A stretch of 60,000 nucleotides of DNA. Origin: Takakia lepidozioides (lineage: Eukaryota > Streptophyta > Takakiopsida > Takakiales > Takakiaceae). Location of the stretch: positions 59,460,001 through 59,520,000 of the forward strand of contig CM060733.1 of assembly GCA_030704615.1 (NCBI GenBank), read 5' to 3'. A program made the translations under genes and the position numbers. Positions within the stretch are counted from its first letter, which is position 1. Every line of letters begins with the position of its first letter. The notes under the pieces were generated by a model, which was given only the letters and a program-made list of their open reading frames with translations, did not search any database and was not told where the DNA came from. This document shows, piece after piece, positions 11,301 to 22,125 of this stretch.

Positions 11301-13009
11301 CCCAGAGCTTTGCCCTTGCCAGTTTGAACAACTTTCCGTATATGTGCATCCCAATTACAATTGGAGGAAAACTCAACGCCTAGGTAAGTGTAGGAAGGGA
11401 GGACCGAGATCTCTTGGCTACCCCACTGCCACTTAAGATCACTTCCTCCCTCTCCTCTGTCGTTGATTGCTACCACTGCACATTTCTGCCTAACTTCATT
11501 TTCTGCCCAATCACATCTCCTCTACGCTGATGATGTTGCCCTTTTGGCACAATCCCCGGTCTTTCTGCAACGCCATCTCTAAATTTTGGAACAGTTCTGC
11601 AAAGACTATGGGATGCAAGTCAATCTTAGCAAGACCAAGATCATGGTCTTCAATGGCCAGGCTGATCGTAGATTCATCTTCAACCAGCAGGAAATTGAGA
11701 TTGTCAAATCATACCGGTACCTAGGTCTGGTTATCCACTCCCCCAAGTTTCACTTTGCAGCCACTGCCTTGGACAGATTGACTAAAGGTAAGGCGGCCTC
11801 CGTCCGCCTTCACGCCAAATGCAAGCAAATACATGTGCGGCATCCCCCGACCAAAAAGTGTCTGTTTGACACCGTCGTCAGCCCTGCTACCATCTATGGT
11901 TGTGAGTTCTGGGCACCTGGTGTCCCTGTCTCCTGGTGGGAAAAGATTTTGGAACCATTACAGTCATCTTTTCTCCAAGCAATGCTTGGCGCCAGGAGCA
12001 CAACTCCCTCTCAGATCCTAGGTGCAGAGTTCGCATGTGTACCATTGCAATCCGAGGCACAGTTCAGGCTTACAATCTGTGAGGAATAGATTGCAGGCCC
12101 TTCCACCCAAAGGCTAGTGGCAAGGGCCCTCACAACATCTATGAGGCTCAAAGCTGCAGGTTTCGGGAACTCCTGGTATGCTCGAGTGGACAGTTTATTT
12201 CAACGTAACGGACTTTCTACTACTTTCCTATTACCAATGAACCCAGATGAGGTGGACATCACATCCACACATGACCGCAACAGACTCATTCGGAGAGAGC
12301 TTATGGAATTACATGTGAAGAGAACTTGGATGCTACCCAATCTCACAACAAAGCTCCACTTCTATCGAGAGACATTCTTGGTGCTCCGCGATGATAGAAT
12401 CTTGAGACCAAATTACCTTTCAGCACCCTTAGCTCCTTCCCTCCTGAGGGCATTGGGGCAGTTCAGGGTGGGTTCCCACAACCTACGGATAGAGACTGGC
12501 AGATGGGAAAACCTGCAACGGGAGGACCGCCTATGTCCAGCTTGCATAGGGCGCAGCAAGGAAATTGAAACTGAAGAACACTTCTTCTTCTACTGCCCTC
12601 TATACTACGAGATCCGATTGAACAACTTTATGGATATGTGCATCCCAGTTTCAGTTTCAGGAGAACTCAACGCCCATAGAACATGAACAGAAGTAGGGGT
12701 AGAACTCACCTCATGCGCAGCGGGTTTGTGCCGTTTGCGCACCTTTTGGAGAGACTCTGCAGATGGAGGTGCAATTTCCGCCGAACTGTCCTCCACCTCA
12801 TCGTCGTCGCCCATGCTATAGTCGCTTGTGTCAGAATCCAAACTGGAAGACCGCCCACTGCTCTGCCTTCCCTCTCGCACCGACGCCATCTGTACCAGAT
12901 TCAGTCGAGCCAGGCGGGGGCTCCTTCGCACCGCGGGGCTGGAATGTGCACAAGTGGGAGGAGGTGATGCTGCCTCGGCGGTCGACCGCTTCTTACTAGG
13001 CGTGGACAT
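8350..13009 (-). CDS. TnpA-like protein with Transposase_24 (Ptta/En/Spm) domain
   Basis: Four exons join in phase: 13009-12710, 9884-9075, 8896-8801 and 8634-8350. They would give about 496 residues. Exon 1 is Ser-rich and acidic, with VRRSPRLARLN. Exon 2 begins Pro/Gln/Trp-rich and ends with the Transposase_24-type block AYWDKLVAYWESPRGLAKAE, followed by Met-Lys-Gln-Ala-Arg. Exon 3 is short (SPSLSELGAEQ). Exon 4 holds a helical segment, RLAALSAERERGMEAQLKKI. The frame ends at TAG 8352-8350; the related copy near 25,700 has CAG there, so this stop looks secondary and the ancestral protein was probably longer. Intron 1 is 2.8 kb because LINE fragments have entered it. The likely role is binding subterminal repeats during transposition (family knowledge). 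Confidence 0.7.
10344..11519 (-). pseudogene. LINE reverse transcriptase 3' portion, leftward
   Basis: An open frame of about 390 residues covers the region after the catalytic YADD box of a non-LTR retrotransposon. It contains CDWAENEVRQKCAVVAIND, YTYLGVEFSSNCNWDAHI and, near the C-terminus, a zf-RVT-type zinc knuckle (CNCPLCGQSEDSIHFLIRC). The 5' part with YADD is missing and the fragment abuts another LINE fragment in opposite orientation at 11519/11520. Frame preservation over most of its length suggests a fairly recent insertion. It lies in intron 1 of the TnpA-like gene. Confidence 0.85.
11520..12636 (+). pseudogene. LINE reverse transcriptase fragment with YADD box, rightward
   Basis: The fragment begins exactly at LYADDVALLAQSP, the RT catalytic box, and is interrupted by an in-frame TAA about 20 codons later. 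It continues as MQVNLSKTKIMVFNG and SYRYLGLVIHSPK and ends with a zinc-knuckle block (CPACIGRSKEIETEEHFFFYC). A frame break near 12089-12117 separates its halves. It is a different LINE family from the leftward fragment at 10344-11519. At 12637-12680 it joins a scrap matching the antisense of 11337-11385, followed by the first TnpA exon. Confidence 0.8.
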
Positions 13010-13640
13010 AGACCATGACAAAGATGAAGACGAGCGAGGACATAGACCATGAGCAAGACAAAGACGAGCGAGGAAGACCAAGACATGCAAAGGAGGAAAG
13101 AAGGACAAGGAGGGGAGTGTGATCACACACCCCCCGAGCTCAAGGTGAAGATCCGGCCGTTGTTGATTTCAAATATGAACACGTGTCGTGCATCCGACAC
13201 TATGGCCTTTTCGACTTTGAGACGTTAAACCCTAAACCACTTACAGTCCTCCAGACAACTAGATGTAGTGATTCACACAACTGACATTTGGTTGGCCTGT
13301 TATGCAGGCTTGTTCTGTAATCTCCAGTGGACATCATACAGTTTCTTTGTTTCTTTCATTTTTTGTAATGCTTGAACAGTTCATATCCTCAATGTCTTAT
13401 TGCAGTCCAGGCTTCAAGCAAATGAGAGGTAGTCCTGGTAGGATGGTCAATGTCCTTAAAAGCGGCCTTGTCTATTATCCATCCAAAAACTAAAGGTCTC
13501 ATCTATCATGGTTAATATATGCTTGGATAAGAAAATGACTCGGTATGTCTTCTTTTTCACAATCACGGGGAGGGTTACCTCGACTCACTAGCTGATCTCT
13601 TAGCACAATTGACACCAAGCCCTTGACACGGTTTTCATGT
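13010..13640. other. CACTA centre left of the PPR relic, presumed TnpA promoter side
   Basis: No gene is recognised. This lies immediately upstream of the TnpA-like ATG (13009) and probably holds part of the shared divergent promoter region. GACATAGACCATGA repeats imperfectly at about 13005 and 13040. Confidence 0.35.
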
Positions 13641-13757
13641 GCATGTCAGCATGCTCCAAAACAGCCAATGTGGCTGTTCGGGGCGAGTTTGGCATTCGTT
13701 CCTTAAGCTCCCGACGACATAAATTCAAGGTCAGATGGTGGGGCCAGTTGCAACAAT
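13641..13757 (+). pseudogene. small LINE fragment
   Basis: This is a degenerate rightward copy of the LINE segment encoding KQPMWLFGGEFGIPSLSSRR and FKVRWWGQLQ, matching the antisense of about 11140-11020. The frame is broken. Confidence 0.7.
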
Positions 13758-13879
13758 GAACCGATATTAGCCTTGAGTAGTTCTCTGACTCTTTGGGTTA
13801 TTTGTTTGTTGTTCTACTCCTTGTGGCCCTTTAGGAATCCCACAGACGTGATACACATATCTCTTTCCTCACTTTCGGT

Positions 13880-14531
13880 CCTTCACTGACTACCAGAAAT
13901 GTCACACCGTATGTCTGCATCTGAAACTTTTCACCTTTGAGACAACATTCTGCAGCACGCTCTGCTAGCTTCACATTGCCATGTATTCTGCAGGCACCAA
14001 GTAAAGCCCCACACTAAAGCATCTGGTTTAATTGGCATTCTGTTGATGAAATTCTCCGCCTCATCCAAGCGCCCTGCACGGCCAAGAAGGTCAACCATGC
14101 AGCCAAAATGTTTTCCTGTTGGAATGATTCTATTATCACACACAACAGATTGATGCTTGTGTGAAGGGTTTTCTAGAGGATATCTGGAAAACCCGGATTA
14201 ATTCCTTATATGATGGTAAGTCTTACTACCACCGTCAGCCCCTGACGGAGGTAGGTTCTGTTCCTTTTGTTCCCGCTCAAACTGGGCGCAGGGTCAATGG
14301 CCACAAGGCTACGGCATACAACGTCTTATGAGTACAATCTATAATCTCTACTCATAGAATGGAAATAGTGTTGTCCTTCATCTACTAGGCCCATATGGCT
14401 GCATGCAGACAGAACTGCAATGAGTGTAACATCATTTGGCTTCACCCCTTGCTGTTTCAAAACTTGGTTGAAAAGTTGCAGAGCATCTTTGCCATGCCCT
14501 TGCTGAGAATATCCGAAGACCTGCTTGCCCT
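13880..14531 (-). pseudogene. PLS/E-type PPR gene fragment, split by a LINE insertion
   Basis: On the minus strand the upper part (14531-14346) reads YSQQGHGKDALQLFNQVLKQ, then KPNDVTLIAVLSACSHMGL, VDEG and YFHSMSRDY. The lower part (about 14131-13880) resumes with [40 protein letters not shown] and, after a frameshift, [13 protein letters not shown]. These are consecutive pieces of the last PPR repeats and the E region of a plant PPR editing-type protein. They are separated by about 215 bp of LINE sequence. The DYW end and the N-terminal repeats are absent. This is probably a retained or captured gene scrap within the CACTA element. Confidence 0.8.
14132..14345 (+). mobile_element. 5'-truncated LINE 3' end inserted in the PPR relic
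   Basis: The start matches the leftward LINE at about 10450-10345: [19 protein letters not shown], then GKSYYH. It continues past the truncation point of that copy (EVGSVPFVPAQTGRRVNGH) to a stop near 14330. ATAGA occurs near both junctions and may be part of a target duplication. No poly-A tail is visible. Confidence 0.7.
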
Positions 14532-15091
14532 CTTCTACAGCTGGGCACAGGGAGTGTCGTTGAGGCTGAAAAGGGGAAATTTGACCAGGTCATATCCGTT
14601 TGTGTTACTTCGAAGGTGTGGGCCAGCCTGCCAGAAGGTCAAAACAGGTGCATGCTGACATATGAAAGTCTGGCGTCGTGGAGATTGTTGGCTGTGAGGT
14701 GGGGATGGGGTTATCATCTTTCCTGGTAAATGAAGATATGATTGACATATCTCCTCTCCCATAAACTGTCACATTTCCTATAGGAAGTTCTTGTGACGCC
14801 CTTGACATGCTGTTGATGTGAATGAAAGCAGGCTGCAGTAGCAACAATGGAGAATTCAGGGTGTTTGGATTGGGGCAGAGCATACCATGGAAGAGAACAA
14901 GGGGCCCAATAGTTCGTGCAGTTGGGGGAGTTGATGTATGTACTTCCCCACACGGCCTTTGCCTCTCTTCACCATCTGTACCGAAGGTGCATAGATGGAA
15001 CAAATCTCCAGTCTTTTGGTGTGCTCTTGTAATTCTGATATGCCCATAGACCCACTTCTCTCTCCTGTCTGTCTTGAGTTCCCCAACAAAA
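14532..15091. other. region upstream of TNP2, no supported gene
   Basis: No recognisable coding segment lies here. Being immediately upstream of the TNP2 ATG, it is the likely TNP2 promoter and 5' leader. Confidence 0.35.
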
Positions 15092-17993
15092 ATGAGTTCC
15101 CCTCGCCCATGCGGAGGACTTCCAATTAATCACCCCTGTAGACAGAACAACCGGGATGACAGGTTGTGGGAAAGAGAAGTGGCACGTGCCCGAGCCCTTG
15201 GGCTTTCAAGGATGCCATGCCCATGTGAACGTTGTTTGGGCACTACAAGTAGATCTGAGGACGGTGTGCGCACACATCTCCTTCACCACAAAAGACATGA
15301 AGCATTTCGGGTGTGGATTGGAGATGGACCTGCAGACGAAGACGATGAGGAGTGGGCACAATTGGACAATGCACACCCCCGAGGGAGCCATACAGACAGG
15401 CCAGACGAGGACTATGTCATGGGCGCAGGACAGGAACCAGGCATGGACGGAGGGGTGGAGATTACTCGAATGTTGCAGGAAGCATTCCACATCATGGACG
15501 ATGCTGAAGAGGGGGACGGCGCTGCGACAACTGGGGATGGTGATGACGCAGGAAATGAAGGCATTCACGTGGGGGAAGGCGTGGAAGGAGGTGGAGATGG
15601 AAATGAGAATTCTGCACACATGACACTAGAAGAAGCATGTGTGCCACTGTACGAGGGATGCAAATCCACAAAGCTTGCTGCCAGCATGCTGTTGATGAAC
15701 CTGTGCACAACCCACGGTGTGTCAGACCATTTTGTGGACGAGTTGTTCTCTTTGCTTCGGCTGAACTTGCTTCCACAACCAAATGAAATGCCAAAAAGCT
15801 GTCACATGGCCAACAAAATGATTGGGAAGCTCGGCCTCAACTACGTGAAAATACATGCATGTCCAAAAGGACATGTACTTTTCAGAAGAGAGTACAAGGA
15901 CGCTATGGAGTGCCCCAAATGCGGTGCAGCCCGATACCATGATGTGGGCAGGTTACAACAGCCAGCCAAGGTGTTGAGGCACTTTCCCCTTATCCCCCGT
16001 CTATTACGAATGTACAAATGCAAGACCATTAGTGAGCTCATGACTTGGCATTCCAGGAATGCCTCAAACGATGGTTTGGTAAGGCATGTCCCAGATTCCC
16101 TTGCATGGAAGCATATAGATGCAACTTGGCCCGATTTCGCCGAGGACCCACGCAATGTGCGATTGGCTGTATCTACGGATGGAGTAAACCCATACGGATC
16201 AAAGAGTTGCACATGGTCCACATGGCCCGTGCAGTTGGTGGCATACAACCTGCCACCATGGTTGACAACAAAGAAATTCTTTGTCATGTTGTCTCTCTTG
16301 ATTCCAGGCAAGGAGTCCGTGACAAATGCAAACATAGATGTGTATTTGCAACCATTGATTGAAGAGCTACAGGAACTATGGATTGGAGTTGAAGCTTACG
16401 ACATTTTGAAACCAGTAGGGCAACGGAGTTTCACCCTCCGTGCCATACTCATGTGGTCAATCCACGATTTCCCCGCATATGGCCTTGTTGCGGGTTGCAA
16501 GACGAAGGGCTACAAAGGGTGCCCCATTTGTGGGCCCTATGTGGATTCACGGCACTCAAAGCCATTAGGGAAGACAATATACATGGGGCATCGACGTTAC
16601 CTTGCAAGAAACCACCCCTACCGACGAGCAGGCCGACACTTCAATGGATGTGTTGAAAAGAGAATGGCACCAAATGCTGTGACACCGGAGGAGACATTGC
16701 AATTTGCAAAGGAGAAAGAGGCGTTCATGGAGATTGGAGGGAGAGAAGGAAGTAGTGCGGATCCAGCCATGTCGCACGGGGTGAAGCGCCGGACAATCCT
16801 TTGGGATTTGCCATACTGGAAGGTGCATGAATCCCCCCCCCCCCATTCACTCACTTTCTTTCACATTGTGCTTCCTGGAATTACCTTTACTGTCAGGAGT
16901 CCTTCCACCAACTCCTAAGTCAGTGTAACTACTATGCAGTAGATGTTGAAGTCGTACACCTCACTGTGTAGAGGATCGTGCAGTTGTTGAAAGCAGAATG
17001 TAGTAACATGGACAACTTCTGCCACATATTCTACTATTTTTGCCCATAGAACTTGGTCTCATGGGAGGACATTTGGCATTTCAGAACCTCTTGCAGCGGT
17101 ACCTCCTGGACCCCATGCATTGTGAGAAGAACTTCTGCGAGAACATTCTGAAGACTATCTTTGGGGAGAAGGATACGATAAACGTACGAAAGGACATGGA
17201 GATTGAAGGGATACGGTCACATCTGTGGCTAAGGCCTGATCCAAATAGACCAGGCAAAGTGCTCATGCCAGCAGCATCATACGTCCTGACCAAATCAGAG
17301 CAAGAGGAATTTTTGAAGACATTGGGAGCCATGAAAGTGCCAACCGGATTCTCGGGTGCTTTCCAAAAGCATGCCATAAACAAGAAATGGTCGGGGATGA
17401 AGTCACATGATCTACACGTGATGATGCAGCAGATTTTGCCAGTGTGCATTCGGGGTACGATGGCGTCGGGTCCTCGAACAGCCATAATGCGTGTAAGTCG
17501 AGTGTTTAGGAAGATTTGTGCGAAGGTGTGGGATCCGAGGGACATTACATCGCTGCATGAGGATGTGGCTGTGACCCTATGTTTGCTGGAGAAAGAATTC
17601 CCTCCATCATTCTTTGACGTCATGACGCACTTGCTAGTGCATCTTGTAGAGGAGCTGCATGTGTGTGGGCCCGTAGCCAGCCGTTGGATGTACCCCATGG
17701 AGAGGTACATGAAGGATCTGAAGGGGTATGTACGCAACATGGCACGGCCAGAGGGGAGTATGGCGGAGGGCTACATCCGCGACGAAGCCCTGGGCTTCAT
17801 GACAGAGTATATGTCTTCATTTGATGCAATACAACGACGGGTGTGGGACGAGAACGAGGAAGAAGGAGTTGTAGGCGAGGTCCTAGAAGGTGGTGGAACA
17901 AAGCGTGCCATGAGCCCGCGCCTTCGGGATGTGGCACATGATTATGTGCTGAACAACACAACAACCATGACACCATGGAGACAGTGGGTGTAA
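15092..17993 (+). CDS. TNP2-type CACTA transposase, first part with DUF4218
   Basis: The ATG at 15092 opens a long exon to about 16822. It starts with a Transposase-associated zinc motif (CPCERCLG...VRTHLLHH), then the TNP2 core (CPKCGAARYHD, FPLIPRLLRMYKCKTISELM, STDGVNPYGSKSCTWSTWPV, GCPICGPYVDSRH) and ends at ILWDLPYWK. A second exon from about 17050 carries LLDPMHCEKNF and the DUF4218 block HLLVHLVEELHVCGPVASRW, then MYPMERYMKDLKGYVRNMAR, ending near WRQWV before a stop at 17993. The obvious donor (16823) and acceptor (17049) leave the frame one base off, so either another splice is used or a frameshift is present. A run of C lies at about 16834. It catalyses excision and integration by binding TIRs (family knowledge). 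Confidence 0.85.
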
Positions 17994-18259
17994 ACTTTAC
18001 ATCCCTCCTGTGCTATTCTTAATGGTCTTTGTATGCATGAATTACATATATATTGTCACAAGTCATTCCGGCCACTATGGGAGTGGGATCGTGTACTAAC
18101 AGGGTGCTTCAGACGACAACAGAGGGTGTTTCGTAGTTGGTGTTGTTGCTTGCAAGTGATCATGAAGTAGGCTGCATCACTACAATGTGCTTGAAAGGAC
18201 ACACTCTACATGTGGCATGCATGTACAGTACGGTGTTGGTCAGGGGGACTGAGTTGCAG

Positions 18260-19166
18260 CTTCTATTTGGTTTCTGCCAGAAAATACGCAGCGGAGAAGG
18301 TCCGCCTGAAAACGGAACGGAGAGCATTTGCAAAAGCATGGCGGAGGGGCGGTCGTAGGCGCAGATCCCCGGTGGAGTACCCGACAACAATGGAGGAGCT
18401 GCAGCCCTTTACAGTGTGGGTCAGATCTGCAATTGCAGTGTACGCATCAGAGAACGAGGACCCAGATGAGGGCATGGTGAGTCTGTCATTCCCCCCAGGG
18501 CTGATTGCCACTTCGTACCGGTCAATGAAAGCATATGGCAATCACTATAGAGTGGACGATGCCAACACCAGCCTCCTGGTGACTTATGACAGCGGAGTGG
18601 CATCATTTTTTGAACAAGAGAGTAGGAGCTGTGCACGAGATCGGAATCCAATTTCATGCCATGTGCAATATGTAGGAGTGATCAAAGAGATCCTTAAACT
18701 AGACTATGGTCTTGTGAAGCCAATTCTATTCCGTTGTTCTTGGGTAAAAGCCAATATGGTAGGAGAGAATGCCACCATGAAACGGGATGAGTACGGGTTC
18801 CTCCTTGCTGATTTCAGAAAAATGCTACCACAAGATGAAGAGCCATTCATCTTCCCATCGCAAGTTGAGCAAGTTTTCTTTTCAGATGACATCCATGCGC
18901 CGGGATGGAAGGTGGTTCTTCACAAGGACCCCCGGGCCAAACGAGTCGTTGCCGACGTCCATGATCTGGACCTAGGGGAGAATGCCGACCACGAGGGTCT
19001 GAGGGAACCACGAAATCTACCAGATACGGCCGAACCAGTCTCTTTGGAAGGAGCAGTTACCTTTAATGAGGAAGACATTCCAGGGTTGGTAATTACCGCC
19101 AGGCAAATTGCAGATGTGGGTAGTGAAGGGGAAGATTATTTGGATACGGATAGTGAGCCCAGCTGA
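18260..19166 (+). CDS. TNP2-associated DUF4216 region (probable 3' exon)
   Basis: An open stretch of about 300 residues begins after acceptor-like CAGs at 18259 or 18280. It contains the DUF4216-like block ISCHVQYVGVIKEILKLDYG, then LFRCSWVKANM and KRDEYGFLLADFRKM, and ends in an acidic tail (DYLDTDSEPS) with the stop at 19164-19166. In known CACTA transposases this domain follows DUF4218 in the same protein. The frame to the preceding exon (ending near 17987) is not resolved. A second copy at 28492-29398 differs at roughly one residue in twenty, so both are young. Confidence 0.8.
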
Positions 19167-19633
19167 ATCTCAGTGTCCATTAAGCCAGCAGCTCATAGAC
19201 GAGAGCTATGCTAAGGACTCTTACTGTCCTTAGAACCCATTTTGTACAGTCCTGCTTATAAGCAAGGGCGAGACAGTTAATAGTATCGATAATGTATGGG
19301 TATGTGGTCACTGACTGTCTTGTGAACAAACCTTTTTTTGTTCTGCCCATATTGTTTCTGACATGTGAGGAGAGGATCGTCTTCATGTACGGGAAGTAGA
19401 CGTGAATGTGTGCATGCATTTTCTGGCCCATCTGCATGCTTTCCAGGAACAAAGACCAGTGGAATGGGGGGTGTCTCCAAAGGAGCAGGACCGAACGACA
19501 CCTTTTTGTGCTTCCCTTGCTTTCCTTCTCACCGTTGTTCCATTCTCCCACCTGCCCAACAGCAGCACTCTCGAAGCAATAGCATGACATATGTTCGCAC
19601 ATGGTCTTCTTCACCAGTGAATGAGCTTTTATG

Positions 19634-20374
19634 CTACATGTACTGCCCCGTCCACATTAACGTTGATCCCTGCAAGCACTTGGCAAGACACCCCAGAGCC
19701 GCAAATCCAGCAACCACCACAAACACATCTAACTGATTGTAGTGACACGGGAATAGCTCACTTGTAGAGGAATTGAACCTCCAGCCAAATGAATGGCTCT
19801 GCCCCTTGTAGCACAAGTGCGATGCAAAAACAAGGTGAGTACAAAATGAAGAAGCACTTACGAGGTCCCCATCCCTGGGATGGGCTCCCACTTCTGCTCT
19901 GGAACTGTGCAGGCCTGAGTAGCACCAAATTGCATGAATCCTAAGCCTGAATGTCAAATGCAGGTTTATGTCGCGATGTAGCACGCCATCATCTTACCTG
20001 TAGTTTCCAGTTTCACTGGTGTCACATTTGCCTTCAAGTCAACATCAAAATTAAGTCCACCTATGCGCAAATCGCAGAATCTCTCATGACACCATCTGCG
20101 TACCGAAAAACTGGTTTGGCATGATATAATTGTAGTTCACAACCTTAATGAACGCTTTCAGCCTTTACCTCTCCGTGCGCTCCATCGTGCCTCCATCCAG
20201 CACATTCTGTAAATGTTGAATGACCAAGAACCCGATGTCACACCGTTCTGAGAAGCCACTACGCGCGCTCACAGTATACGAAGGCCTTGCCGTGTCAGGA
20301 TTTGCATTCCCACGTCCCGCCATGTCCGACGCAGCACTTGCATCCTTGCCAGACAGGCCAGGTGGAGGCAACAT
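19634..20374 (-). CDS. small four-exon gene in CACTA right end, C-terminal hydrophobic segment
   Basis: Exons 20374-20169, 20095-19998, 19914-19862 and 19804-19634 have canonical GT-AG borders and every junction keeps the frame. The product is 175 residues with ATG start and TAG stop. The N-terminal half is polar (MLPPPGLSGKDASAASDMAG), the middle reads CDLRIGGLNFDVDLKANVTP, and residues about 144-163 (LDVFVVVAGFAALGCLAKCL) form one hydrophobic segment near the C-terminus, suggesting a tail-anchored membrane protein. I do not recognise the family. It is convergent with TNP2. The 3' exons recur in the second copy (30145-29863) with a few replacements. It is either a third element-encoded protein or a captured host gene. 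Confidence 0.65.
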
Positions 20375-20701
20375 GTATTAAAATATCTATTCCCCCAAGG
20401 CCACATTTTGTTTACCTCTTTTTGTGAAAGCCACGTCAGCAAATGTGCTGCCGAGTCATGGGTGCAATGAATGCGCAGTGGTTCATGGAGTCGTTGAGTC
20501 GACTACATATTCACTTTAATGAATAAATATATTTATTCCATTAATCGAATTAGGAATGCAAATTTGTAGTCGCATGTGCAGTAATTACAACCACTTGCAA
20601 TTTTGGCTTTTTCAAATTTTGTCTGTTTCGACTCTCCAGTAGTCCCGTTTACTACCAAGTGGTTCCCGGAGTGGTCGCGGACATGCAGTCGATTCGAAAA
20701 A
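20375..20701. repeat. right subterminal region of the CACTA element
   Basis: AT-rich and non-coding. It has scattered AGTCG words (TCGTTGAGTCGAC near 20495, ATGCAGTCGATTCG near 20685) that echo the GAGTCGT hairpin of the left end. These may be transposase-binding subterminal motifs. Confidence 0.45.
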
Positions 20702-20720
20702 GACACGAATGCTTCTAGTG
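20702..20720 (-). repeat. CACTA terminal inverted repeat, right
   Basis: GACACGAATGCTTCTAGTG, the exact reverse complement of 5298-5316. It is followed at 20721-20723 by the TCT duplication. Confidence 0.92.
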
Positions 20721-20723
20721 TCT
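20721..20723. repeat. CACTA target-site duplication, right copy (TCT)
   Basis: Identical to 5295-5297; see the left copy. Confidence 0.85.
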
Positions 20724-22125
20724 TGCCTGTCAGAATCATGTGTCCGGCGGTCTGTGATCTGACATTCATGGGATAAAATTCACCAGTATCTGTCAGAGTC
20801 AAAGCCGGCTACTAAACAACATGCAAAGAAATAATTTGCCTCAACACCTTCACTCGGTGGATCCACTGAGACATTCTCAGGAAGTGGTTCCACGAATTTG
20901 GCCTTCCTGGTGTACTCTTGTCACATGCTCTCCACTGCCCACACTCCCGTGCTCGTTCCTGCAATGTCTCTCAACTCCGATGTCGCTGTTTTCCACTCCA
21001 ACGCGCAAGCGGAGTACCTGAGTGCAGTAGCCGACGTGAATGGGCTCGCCGTAGTTCAAGAAGACTTGCTTTGCGTGACCTTGCCTGTTCGTTCCATGAT
21101 ATATCTCCCGACGAGAAGGAATAAAGGAAAATCATGCTAATCCGCTAATAACTTACAGTTGTCATGAAGGCACCCCACTGTCTATATCTGAAGTGCCAGA
21201 ACCCCAACCAGTCTTCCAGTTCTTTGATTCCATCCAGACTGGCTGCCTCAGATGAGTACCACCATGCTCGAATAGTCTGGAACATAGAGTTGGCTTCCTG
21301 TTCGGAGGTGGCTTCTTTATACATACGGCATAGTCTCATATGCTCCTCCCGCAACTCCAGTTTTATGGAACTCTTTGTGTGGCGTTGTAGGGACTGGCTC
21401 CAATGAAAGAGGCAAGTGCGTTCCCGGCCTTCCATTGGTACTTTGGGGTCGCCTGAACCAAAAACTGTACGGACAGCATTCCAATTCGCTTGAGCGCTGT
21501 CAGCCATGAACCCAGTGAAGTTTGGATCTGGGACACCATGAGTTGTCACGACGTTAACAAGGGACTTCCACATAAGAATTTGTGACTCTGTGTCCTCTGA
21601 CTGCATGTCACAAACAACAACAGTCATCACTCTCTGGTATGCACGATTGTATACATGACAGGCCATGGTCGTCCATTCCTTCATACGTTTCACGTGATCA
21701 AACATAACCCAGGATTTCTGAAGATCACCACCAGGCTGCATTCTTTGCACCAGACTAACTCCCGATCCCTCACCAACTGTGGACATCTTGAATAAGTACA
21801 CTTTCCTGGCACCTTGCCCCGGGAAAACACTGTCCTGAATGAAGTCATATCGGCTTATACGCTTTAACTCCAGGATGTTATCCATAAAGCATGTGTTGGG
21901 AGCACCCCCCCTTAGGACGTTGATTTGATTTCGCACATTCGGAGAACTCAATGTTGAGAAATGGTCCAGAACATCGTCAAGGGAGTCAGTGTCAAATTTA
22001 GTGGTGGACTCCGGCGATTCCCCAAACAAATACTTTTGTAGGAATCCTTTGTTTGCTGCCAGAGCAATGGCTGATGGCGATGCACCAGGAGCACTATGAA
22101 TTTTGTGTTGAAGCAGTGAACGGAC
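20724..22125 (-). pseudogene. MULE-like transposase gene interrupted by the CACTA insertion
   Basis: A leftward frame of over 300 residues runs from about 22110 to 21145. It contains KEWTTMACHVYNRAYQRVMT, PNFTGFMADSAQANWNAVRT and RTCLFHWSQSLQRHTK, the pattern of a MULE DDE transposase (second Asp in FMADS, then C-x-F-H). Further coding-looking blocks follow at about 20950-20830 (KAKFVEPLPENVSVDPPSEG) and 20802-20721. The last is truncated exactly at the CACTA target site; 5294 and below are the original continuation. A frameshift or splice near 22110 separates the 5' end. No MULE terminal repeats were found. Confidence 0.6.

Larger units (their letters stand above)
5298..20720. mobile_element. 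full-length CACTA (En/Spm) DNA transposon, 15,423 bp
   Basis: Both ends carry the same 19-bp inverted repeat beginning CACTAG and are flanked by the same 3-bp TCT duplication. The interior encodes the two proteins expected of the superfamily, a TnpA/Transposase_24-type protein and a TNP2-type transposase. Unusually for what I know of the family, the two genes are divergent: the TnpA-like gene runs left from 13009 and TNP2 runs right from 15092. The element also carries a FCP1/HAD-like cargo near its left end and a small intact-looking gene near its right end. LINE fragments and a PPR relic have been added inside, so the original element was shorter. The TnpA-like frame carries a premature stop and TNP2 splicing is unresolved, so present autonomy is doubtful. 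Confidence 0.9.

Noticed and set aside
17081-17740. Leftward 219-codon frame in TNP2
   Set aside because: Antisense shadow of the DUF4218 exon; the same shadow recurs in the second copy only because the DNA is duplicated.
20533-20802. Leftward 89-codon frame across 20720
   Set aside because: It spans the CACTA terminus, so only 20721-20802 can be original coding sequence; the rest is transposon end.
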